From the NCBI RefSeq assembly GCF_023243115.1, contig NZ_CP085081.1, forward strand, positions 2,542,001 through 2,606,000: a DNA stretch of 64,000 nt, given 5' to 3'. A model generated the notes under the pieces. The model made no database searches, was not told where the DNA came from, and saw only the letters and a program-made list of their open reading frames with translations. The position numbers and the translations under genes were made by a program. Origin of the DNA: Sediminicoccus sp. KRV36. GTDB taxonomy: Bacteria; Pseudomonadota; Alphaproteobacteria; Acetobacterales; Acetobacteraceae. Below are positions 58,036-64,000 of the stretch, piece by piece (positions within the stretch are counted from its first letter, which is position 1; each line of letters starts with the position of its first letter).

Positions 58036-59356
58036 TGTAGGCCGGGTTCACCACGAGGGTATAGCCGAGTGCGGCGTTCACGCCGGGGGCGATGCGCGCA
58101 TCGTAATAGGTCTCGGTCAGCCATTCGGGGCGGTAGTTCAGCCGTCCGTCGCCGGTGATGAAGCCGATGCCGCCATCCTCCAGGTATCGCCGCCGCCCGC
58201 CGCTGATCCAGCCGATATTGGTCCCGAGGCCGATCGTGTCGCTCGGCCGGCCCCATCGCTGCCCGGTGAGTGCCGCGCCGGCGCTCAAGGCGCGGTCCAT
58301 CTCGGTGAACATCCAGTTCTGCGTCTGCCCGTCATTCCAGGATGCGCGGGCGAAGACGCCGAAATCCTGGGTGATCTCCTGGTCGAAGGAGAGGTTGGCG
58401 TTGTTCTTGGCGCGATAGCCGTAGGGGTTGATGTCGAACGTCTGGAAGCCGTTGCTGAACAGCTCGTTCCAGCGTGATTGCCGGGCGCGGGAATACCCAT
58501 AGATCAGCCGCAGCGCGCCCTCGCGCTCGCCGATCCGCCAGAAGCGCTCCACCGAGGCGAGAAGCTGGAAGCCGCGCGTGATGGAGGGGTCCAGGAACAG
58601 GCCATTGACCTGCCGTGCCACGCGAAACGCGCCGCCACGCACCGCCCATGTGCCGTTTTCCCATTCCACGGCCAAGCCCTCGGTATAGCCCCGGGCATCG
58701 GCCGCGTAGTCGAAGGCGCCGCCGCCGACGAGGGCCCAGCTCATGAATTGCGTGCGCGGATCATGCGCGTAGCGGTTGTCGTCGAAGATGTCCCACACGG
58801 CGAATTTGCCGAGCGTGATGGTGATGCGCTCGCGCGGCAGCGGCGTGGTGAAGCGCAGCGGGTCATTGTCGGGCGGGACCGTGTCCTCGGAGAGGGCGAT
58901 GGTCTGGCGGATGAAGAGGCGCGGGACGGAAACGGTGGGGTCGGTGCTGCCCAGCCGGAACGCCTCGCCATTCGGGAAGGCGGCGATGCCGGTCGAGTTG
59001 GAGAGGCCGAAGCCCCGCGTGAGGGTAGGGTTGAAGATCACCTCCGCGCCCTGCCAGAGGCGCCGGCCCAGGATCAGGTCGGTCGAGAGCGTGTTGCGCG
59101 CCTGGGCGGCCGGGGTGAAGCTGCCCTCCGCCCGATAGGGCGAGCGGAAGCCGGCATTGCCCTGCAGGATGAAGGTGGCCTGGCCGCGGATCATCCAGCC
59201 CAGCTCCTCCAGCCGGTCCTGCTTGGCGGCGAGGCTGGGGATGAGCGCATCATCGGGCGGGCCGATATTGGGCGTGCCGGCCGAGCCGAAGCGCCCGGTC
59301 TGCGCCGTGGCGAAGCCCGGCAGCAGCAAGATCAGCATGAGGATGAGTGCGCGCAT
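57980..59356 (-). CDS. Outer-membrane porin, OprB/carbohydrate-porin-like
   Basis: A 458-residue protein with a signal peptide (MRALILMLILLLPGFATA) and an outer-membrane beta-barrel pattern throughout: alternating amphipathic strands, many aromatic girdle residues and a C-terminal phenylalanine (RMRVAF). The segments WMIRGQATFILQGN and FRSPY near the N-terminus and WDIFDDNRYAHDPRTQFM resemble the carbohydrate-selective OprB family. Substrate unknown. It is divergent from the RraA-like gene with a 118-bp gap, and its 3' end overlaps the AlkA-like frame. Confidence 0.85.
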   Translation of the reverse strand: MRALILMLILLLPGFATAQTGRFGSAGTPNIGPPDDALIPSLAAKQDRLEELGWMIRGQATFILQGNAGFRSPYRAEGSFTPAAQARNTLSTDLILGRRLWQGAEVIFNPTLTRGFGLSNSTGIAAFPNGEAFRLGSTDPTVSVPRLFIRQTIALSEDTVPPDNDPLRFTTPLPRERITITLGKFAVWDIFDDNRYAHDPRTQFMSWALVGGGAFDYAADARGYTEGLAVEWENGTWAVRGGAFRVARQVNGLFLDPSITRGFQLLASVERFWRIGEREGALRLIYGYSRARQSRWNELFSNGFQTFDINPYGYRAKNNANLSFDQEITQDFGVFARASWNDGQTQNWMFTEMDRALSAGAALTGQRWGRPSDTIGLGTNIGWISGGRRRYLEDGGIGFITGDGRLNYRPEWLTETYYDARIAPGVNAALGYTLVVNPAYNADRGPVSIFSLRMRVAF

Positions 59357-59474
59357 GTGCCCGAGGCTTTAGCAGGCTGGACCCGGCTGTCCATCGTATC
59401 ACCCCATTGTCATCCGCCCGGTTTGACGCGCGCGCCGCATCGCCCGAAACTCATGGCAACCCCAGGAGGAACAC

Positions 59475-60179
59475 ATGGCCCAACGTCCCTACACCCAAGC
59501 CGATCTCGATGCGCTTTGCGCCTGGGATACGCCCACCATCTGCAACGCACTCGAACTCGTGGTGCCTGCCCGGCGCGGCTATGGCTTCACCGTCCGCACC
59601 TTCGATTGCGCGCATCCCTCCATGTCGCCGATCTGCGGGCCGGCCCGCGTGGGCACCATCCGCGCGCAATTCCCCTCGGGCCGCACCAAGGAGCAGGACC
59701 GCGCCTCGCGCATCGGCTGGTATGAATACGTGGCCAATACCGACATGCCGACGGTGGTGATCCTGCAGGACCTCGATGACGTGCCCGGCACGGGCGCCTT
59801 CTGGGGCGAGGTGAACACCAATGTGCACAAGGGCCTGAAGGCGCTGGGCTGCGTCACCAATGGCTCGATCCGCGATCTCGACATGGTGGCCCCGGAGTTC
59901 CAGCTGCTGGGCATCATCAACCCGAGCCATGCCTATGTGCACGTGGTGGATTGGGGCCGTCCGGTCACCGTGCACGGCATGCAGGTGGTGCATGACGAGG
60001 TGGTCCATGCCGACCGCCACGGCGCCGTCACCATCCCCGCCGAAGCCGTGAAGGGCCTGCCCGCCGCCATTGACCTGCTGAGCCGCAAGGAAGCGGTGAT
60101 CCTGGACATGGCCAAGCGCGCGGATTTTGATATCGGCAAGCTGCGCGAGGCGCTGTCGAAATCCGACGATATTCATTAA
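59475..60179 (+). CDS. RraA family protein (HMG/CHA aldolase-like)
   Basis: A 234-residue member of the RraA / 4-hydroxy-4-methyl-2-oxoglutarate aldolase family. The GAFWGEVNTN loop with its glutamate, GCVTNGSIRDLDM with the Arg-x-Asp metal/substrate site, and HADRHGAVTIP are diagnostic. Members cleave 2-oxo acids at the end of aromatic-compound breakdown. AGGAGG before the start is a near-perfect Shine-Dalgarno. A hairpin at 60222-60239 follows the stop. The aldolase role is preferred over RNase E inhibition because an intradiol dioxygenase lies nearby. Confidence 0.9.
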   Translation: MAQRPYTQADLDALCAWDTPTICNALELVVPARRGYGFTVRTFDCAHPSMSPICGPARVGTIRAQFPSGRTKEQDRASRIGWYEYVANTDMPTVVILQDLDDVPGTGAFWGEVNTNVHKGLKALGCVTNGSIRDLDMVAPEFQLLGIINPSHAYVHVVDWGRPVTVHGMQVVHDEVVHADRHGAVTIPAEAVKGLPAAIDLLSRKEAVILDMAKRADFDIGKLREALSKSDDIH

Positions 60180-60221
60180 GTTGACCCCCTCAGACGCCGG
60201 GCGCGCGCATCCGCGCGCTTG

Positions 60222-60239
60222 GCTTCGGAACGCCGAAGC
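60222..60239 (+). terminator. Hairpin downstream of the RraA-like gene
   Basis: Arms GCTTCGG and CCGAAGC with a 4-base loop; an overlapping alternative stem (CGGAACG / CGTTCCG) is also possible. It starts 43 bases past the stop. No U-run follows. Confidence 0.35.
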
Positions 60240-60318
60240 GTTCCGCCGGGCCTGTTTGCACCGGATCGTCGCTGGGCGCGTCCGGTTTGGTCGAATGGTC
60301 GTCGGTGGAGGCTGCTGA

Positions 60319-60816
60319 ATGCCGTTTGTCGAGAATGGGCCGAAGCCGCGGCTGGAGGATGGCTGGTTCCGGTGGGATGAGCCTCTGGTCTCGGTGAAGC
60401 CGCAATGGGTGGATGGCTACCGCCATCTCAACATGGGCTACTACCTCGTCGCCTATGACCTCCAGACGGACCGGCTTTGGCCGCATCTGGGCCTCGGCAC
60501 CCCGCTGAAACAGGGCGGCCTTGGCACCTTCGCGGCCGAAGCCTGGCTCGACTACCAGCGCGAAATGACCGAAGCCATGCCCATCGGCGCGGAAAGCACC
60601 GTGCTCGCCAGTGACGACAAGCGGCTGCTGCTCCGGCATCGCATGTTCCACTTCACCGAAGGCTGGACCGCCTCCGAGCATGAGGTGCTGTACCTATGCG
60701 TGGACCTGAAGATTCGCCGCGTGACCCCCTGGCCCGATGAGGTCAGGACCATCTTCGCGGGCTATGCCACCGGCGCCCCTGCCAAGCGCCTGGCCCTGAA
60801 GCGGCGCAACGCTTGA
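60319..60816 (+). CDS. Hotdog-fold thioesterase family protein
   Basis: A 165-residue acyl-CoA thioesterase-like protein. The segment VKPQWVDGYRHLNMGYYLVAYD corresponds to the 4-hydroxybenzoyl-CoA thioesterase motif (Asp-x2-x-HxN), with the beta-sheet hotdog following (TFAAEAWLDYQREM, TVLASDDKRLLLRHRMFHF). It probably hydrolyses a short or aromatic acyl-CoA in the cytoplasm. It lies between the RraA-like and dioxygenase genes on the same strand; gaps of 139 and 80 bases leave operon membership open. Confidence 0.82.
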   Translation: MPFVENGPKPRLEDGWFRWDEPLVSVKPQWVDGYRHLNMGYYLVAYDLQTDRLWPHLGLGTPLKQGGLGTFAAEAWLDYQREMTEAMPIGAESTVLASDDKRLLLRHRMFHFTEGWTASEHEVLYLCVDLKIRRVTPWPDEVRTIFAGYATGAPAKRLALKRRNA

Positions 60817-60896
60817 CCCTGGGGCGCGCCGACCGGCACGCTGCGCCCTGAAGCAACAGAACGACCGCTCCAGGCAGCCGGTCGCGAGGACACGTG

Positions 60897-61802
60897 ATGC
60901 AGGATCTCGACAGCACCCAGATCACCGAAGCCGCCATTGCGCAGATGGCGAATACGCCCGATCCGCGCATGCGCGAGATCATGGAGGCCGCCGTGCGCCA
61001 CCTGCACGCCTTCGCGCGCGAAACCAGACTGACGCCCGATGAATGGCTGAAGGGGATCGCTTATCTGACCGCCGTGGGTCAGGCCTGCACGCCTTACCGG
61101 CAGGAATTCATCCTGCTTTCGGATGTGCTCGGCCTTTCGCGCCTGGTGAACGTCATGCACGACGCCAAGGGCCGTGAGGAAGTGGGCACCGAGAGCAGCC
61201 TGCTTGGTCCCTTCTTCCGCGAAGGTGCGCCGGAAATCCCGATGGGCGGCAGCATCGCCGGGACTTCGACCGGGCCGGAAATCGTGATCTTCGGCCAGGT
61301 GACGGACGGCCAGGGCCAGGGCGTCCCGGAAGCCCGGATCGATGTCTGGCAGACCGATGCCGATGGCCTCTATGACCTCCAGGCGCATGACCCGAGTGTG
61401 ATGGAAATGCGCGGCCAACTGCGTTGCGATGCCGAGGGCCGGTTTCATTTCCGCACGCTCAAGCCGCTCGGCTATTCCATCCCGATGGACGGGCCGGTGG
61501 GGGCCATGGTGCGCCAGCAGAACCGCCACGGCTTCCGCCCCGCGCATATCCACATCCTGGTTGCCGCACCTGGTTACCGGGAATTGGTGACCGCGCTGTA
61601 TTTTGGCGATGACCCGAACATTGATAGCGACACGGTGTTCGGCGTCTCGGCCTCGCTCGTCATCACCGAGAGCCTGGCCCTGCCAGATGCGCCGGTGCCG
61701 GGCGTGCCCAGCGTCCGCTACGACTTCACCCTCTCGCGCGAGACGGAGGGCGGTGGCGGACGGGTGGGTTCGGACCCATCCCGCCTCATGCCCGCCGGCT
61801 GA
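60897..61802 (+). CDS. Intradiol ring-cleavage dioxygenase (hydroxyquinol/catechol 1,2-dioxygenase type)
   Basis: A 301-residue non-haem iron dioxygenase. Fe(III) ligands are Tyr159 (ADGLYDLQ), Tyr193 (LGYSIPMDG), His217 and His219 (RPAHIHILV). The N-terminal helical dimerisation domain (about 25-95) identifies the catechol/hydroxyquinol 1,2-dioxygenase group. ATG 60897 is preceded by GAGGA; GTG 60894 is an alternative. The enzyme opens a catechol-type ring between the hydroxyls. No maleylacetate reductase or muconate cycloisomerase is nearby, so the pathway is incomplete in this window. The 3' end overlaps convergent tctA by 17 bases. Confidence 0.92.
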   Translation: MQDLDSTQITEAAIAQMANTPDPRMREIMEAAVRHLHAFARETRLTPDEWLKGIAYLTAVGQACTPYRQEFILLSDVLGLSRLVNVMHDAKGREEVGTESSLLGPFFREGAPEIPMGGSIAGTSTGPEIVIFGQVTDGQGQGVPEARIDVWQTDADGLYDLQAHDPSVMEMRGQLRCDAEGRFHFRTLKPLGYSIPMDGPVGAMVRQQNRHGFRPAHIHILVAAPGYRELVTALYFGDDPNIDSDTVFGVSASLVITESLALPDAPVPGVPSVRYDFTLSRETEGGGGRVGSDPSRLMPAG

Positions 61803-63276
61803 GCCGCGCGCCCACCAGCGGCCACAGCAGCGCACCCAGCGTCATCAGCCACAGGATGATGGAGACGGGCGAGCCCAGCAGCGCCATGACATCGCCATCC
61901 GAGAGCGACATGGCGCGGCGCAGATTATCCTCCAGCATGCGGCCCAGCACGAAGCCGAGCACGATGGGCACCAGCGGCACATCGAGCTTGCGGAAGGCCC
62001 ACCCCATGATGCCGAAGCCGATGGCCAGCAGCAGGTCAAAGGCCGAATTGCTGGCGGCATAGACACCGGCGAAACTGAGTGCCAGCACACCCGGATAAAG
62101 CACCCAGGCCGGCACCGTCAGCAGCCGCGCGAAGATGCCGACAAGCGGCAGGTTCAGCAGCAGCAGCATGCAATTGCCGATATACATGGAGGCGATCAGC
62201 CCCCAGGCGACATCGGGCCTTTGCTCGAACAGCAAGGGCCCGGGCGTGATGTTGTACATCAGCAGCGCGCCCAGCAGCACCGCCGTGGTGCCCGAGCCCG
62301 GAATCCCCAGCGACAGCATGGGCACGAGGTTGCCGATCTGCGCCGCGTTATCCGCCGTCTCGGGTGCGGCGACGCCGCGCATGTCGCCCTGGCCGAATTT
62401 GCCATTGGCCTCATTGAGGCGCTTCTCGGCCGTATAGGACAGCGCGCTCGCCACCGAGGCACCCGCACCTGGCAGCACGCCGATGACGAAGCCGATGCCC
62501 GTGGCGCGCATCATGGCGGGCACGCAGAAAATGATCTCGGCCAGGGTCAGCCGCTGGCCCTGGCCGAGCTTCGCGGCCTCGGCCCGGATGCGGGTTTCGA
62601 TCAGCAGCAGGATTTCACCGATGGCGAAAAGGCCGATGGCCAGCACGGTGAAATCGAGGCCCCCCAGCAATTCCATCGAGCCCGCGGTGAAGCGCTCCAC
62701 CCCCGTGCCGGAATCGATGCCGATCATGGCGAGCAGGATGCCCAGACACCCCGCCGCCCAGGCCTTGGGCGCCGAACCGCCCCCCACAGCCCCGAGGAGC
62801 GAGAGGGCAAAGGCAATCAGCGCCACATAATCGGCCGGCGAAAAGGCGACAGCGACGCGCGCCAGCGGCACGGAGAGAAACGTCATCAGCACCACCGAGA
62901 TCGTGGCTCCGATGAAGCTGCCAATGCCCGAGATGGCCAGTGCGGCCCCGCCGCGGCCCTGCTTGGCGAGCGGGTGCCCATCCAGCGTGGTCAGCACGGC
63001 CGAGGGCTCGCCCGGCATGTTGAGCAGGATCGCCGTGATCCGCCCGCCATAGCCCGAGCCATAATAGACGGCCGCCAGCAGGATCAGCGCCGATTCCGGC
63101 GGCAGCCGCAAGGCGAGGCAGAAGGGCAGCAGCAGGGCGATGGCGTTCAGCGGGCCGATGCCCGGCAGCACGCCGATCGCCGTGCCGATGATGCAGCCGA
63201 TCAGCGCCAGGAAGATGTTGGTGGGCTGCAGGGCCACGGCGAAGCCGCCGCCCAGCGCCGCGAAGGTCTCGATCAT
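61786..63276 (-). CDS. tctA: Tripartite tricarboxylate transporter large membrane subunit TctA
   Basis: A 496-residue inner-membrane permease with about 11-12 hydrophobic helices. Family signatures: GVLPGIGPLNAIALLLP near residue 36, YYGSGYGGRITAILLNMPGEPSA at about 71-93 and the mirrored FVIGVLPGAGASVAS and LSLGIPGSGTTAVLLGA in the second half. It imports carboxylates using the proton or sodium gradient together with TctB and the periplasmic TctC. The start overlaps the tctB stop (ATGA). Upstream in-frame codons belong to tctB. Confidence 0.95.
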   Translation of the reverse strand: MIETFAALGGGFAVALQPTNIFLALIGCIIGTAIGVLPGIGPLNAIALLLPFCLALRLPPESALILLAAVYYGSGYGGRITAILLNMPGEPSAVLTTLDGHPLAKQGRGGAALAISGIGSFIGATISVVLMTFLSVPLARVAVAFSPADYVALIAFALSLLGAVGGGSAPKAWAAGCLGILLAMIGIDSGTGVERFTAGSMELLGGLDFTVLAIGLFAIGEILLLIETRIRAEAAKLGQGQRLTLAEIIFCVPAMMRATGIGFVIGVLPGAGASVASALSYTAEKRLNEANGKFGQGDMRGVAAPETADNAAQIGNLVPMLSLGIPGSGTTAVLLGALLMYNITPGPLLFEQRPDVAWGLIASMYIGNCMLLLLNLPLVGIFARLLTVPAWVLYPGVLALSFAGVYAASNSAFDLLLAIGFGIMGWAFRKLDVPLVPIVLGFVLGRMLEDNLRRAMSLSDGDVMALLGSPVSIILWLMTLGALLWPLVGARLSRRA

Positions 63277-63701
63277 ATCCCGAGGAATCCTTTGGGCAGC
63301 GGCAGATCCAGCACACGGTCGAACAGGCCCCAGAGCGCCGCGCTGGTGATCAGCCCGGTGACGAGTGCGGCCAGGGGCCGCGCGCCAAACAGCAGCGCGA
63401 CGCCGCTGGCGAGCAGAAGCGTCGCCACCAGGAAGCCGAGCGGCACGAGCAACAGCGCATATCCCGCCATGACAACGACCAGCAGCGGCGGGGCGGCAAG
63501 GCGCTCCGGCCATTCAAACGCGGCGCCGCGCGGAAGGAGCAGAAGCGCGCCGCAAGCGGCCATGATGAGGGCCACGGCCGTAGGGAAAGCGCGCGGCCCC
63601 AGCGGATCGGCGGCGAAGGGCACCTCCAGCGATTGCGCGGACCAGATGGCAAGGCCCGCCAGAGCGAGCAGGAGCAGCCCCAGCACGCGCCCGGCGGTCA
63701 T
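63273..63701 (-). CDS. tctB: Tripartite tricarboxylate transporter small membrane subunit TctB
   Basis: A 142-residue membrane protein with four hydrophobic helices, the size and layout of TctB (MTAGRVLGLLLLALAGLAIW, then PRAFPTAVALIMAACGALLLL, and two C-terminal helices). It is the small permease partner of TctA. The 5' end reads ATGACCGCCGGG, and a near-identical ATGACCGCCGGC is repeated three times upstream in the 41-bp array, so the ribosome meets several similar start-like sites before the true one. Confidence 0.9.
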   Translation of the reverse strand: MTAGRVLGLLLLALAGLAIWSAQSLEVPFAADPLGPRAFPTAVALIMAACGALLLLPRGAAFEWPERLAAPPLLVVVMAGYALLLVPLGFLVATLLLASGVALLFGARPLAALVTGLITSAALWGLFDRVLDLPLPKGFLGI

Positions 63702-63707
63702 GCTGGC

Positions 63708-63871
63708 GCGCCTCGCGGCGCTGCGCGCCTGCCGGCGGTCATGCCGTTGCGCCTCGCGGCGCTTCGCCCCTGCCGGCGGTCATGCAGTTGCGCCTCGCGG
63801 CGCTGCGCGCCTGCCGGCGGTCATGCCGTTGCGCCTCGCGGCGCTGCGCGCCTGCCGGCGGTCATTGGCTC
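63708..63871 (-). repeat. 41-bp tandem array in the tctC-tctB junction (four copies)
   Basis: Units start at 63708, 63749, 63790 and 63831 (period 41), with only a few substitutions. On the minus strand each unit begins with TGACCGCCGGCAGG; the first abuts the tctC stop codon, and the others read ATGACCGCCGGC, resembling the tctB start. The period is not a multiple of three. The array lengthens the gap between tctC and tctB to about 160 bases in an otherwise tightly packed operon. Confidence 0.9.
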
Positions 63872-64000
63872 TGCGTGACCAGGCCGACTTCGCGGGCCAG
63901 TTGTCGGAATTCGGCCGTGCGGCGCTTGGCCAGCTCCGCATATTCGGCGCCCACCAGGTTGAATTCGAACAACCCCTGCGCCGCGCGCGCCTCGGGCCAG
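63862..64000 (-). CDS. tctC: Bug/TctC-family binding protein, C-terminal part only
   Basis: Only the last 45 codons are inside the window; the gene continues past the right edge. The visible tail FNLVGAEYAELAKRRTAEFR followed by QLAREVGLV matches the C-terminal helix of Bug/TctC periplasmic receptors. Its position before tctB and tctA completes a tctC-tctB-tctA operon, so this receptor is the cognate partner of the membrane subunits, unlike the orphan Bug genes at 12664 and 22538. The stop codon is the first triplet of the 41-bp repeat array. Confidence 0.85.
   Translation of the reverse strand, partial: WPEARAAQGLFEFNLVGAEYAELAKRRTAEFRQLAREVGLVTQSQ

Noticed and set aside
63714..63878. Small plus-strand protein frame over the 41-bp array
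   Set aside because: Produced by repeating GC-rich units; the strand is antisense to the tct operon and has no start context or conserved residues.

Overview
The window is GC-rich, densely coded DNA with short intergenic gaps and many ATGA, GTGA and TGATG stop/start overlaps. Gene content points to an alphaproteobacterium, most likely an Acetobacteraceae member of the Roseomonas type. Supporting signs are several Bug/TctC-type binding proteins with a TctAB pair, the lspA / DUF3035 lipoprotein / paired M16 peptidase order, an AcpXL-like acyl carrier protein cluster, and a MutL that carries the endonuclease motif. The genus is inferred from gene content only.

Left part (1-14.8 kb): a catabolic group of DapA-family lyase, epimerase, Ldh-type dehydrogenase, M20 amidohydrolase and D-2-hydroxyacid dehydrogenase; citrate synthase with a plausible promoter; a secreted thermonuclease; a CHAD/SixA pair; an operon of a tyrosine-less SDR, a secreted DUF6134-like protein and an iron-sulfur photolyase; a Bug binding protein; and a creatininase-family amidohydrolase.

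14.8-29.5 kb: a metallophosphoesterase flanked on both sides by tandem repeats (54-bp hairpin units and 57-bp units carrying Shine-Dalgarno-like sequence), a CPD photolyase, a fasciclin protein, and the 'ligase-associated' DNA-damage set (helicase, PdeM nuclease, exonuclease) with no ligase beside it. These are followed by a Bug protein, rsmE-gshA, ubiA with an ETF-beta methyltransferase-like gene and a small secreted protein of perfect 20-residue YD-like repeats, a WD40-cytochrome c fusion and a membrane protein.

29.5-49.4 kb: mostly housekeeping genes: MaoC hydratase, LOG, ribF, ileS, lspA, DUF3035, two M16 peptidases, pgi, mutL, a glycosyltransferase, rsmD, a pseudouridine synthase, a class I glutamine-amidotransferase-like hydrolase and tadA. 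An acpXL-fabZXL-fabF2XL-fabF1XL-like operon follows, with tRNA-Leu(CAA) upstream of it.

49.4-64 kb: a two-component system whose gene end has been tandemly duplicated, a GloB-like hydrolase, hemN, a dihydropyrimidinase-like hydrolase, an aminotransferase / secreted beta-carbonic anhydrase pair with an AlkA-like glycosylase and an OprB-like porin, an RraA-like aldolase, a hotdog thioesterase, an intradiol dioxygenase, and a tripartite tricarboxylate transporter (tctA, tctB, partial tctC) whose tctC-tctB junction holds a 41-bp tandem array.

The most unusual structure is the set of four tandem-repeat arrays at gene junctions, each abutting or absorbing the end or start of the neighbouring gene. 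The most informative pathway features are the truncated very-long-chain acyl cluster, the ligase-less damage-response set and the SDR lacking its catalytic tyrosine. I see no phage, insertion sequence, CRISPR array or integrase.
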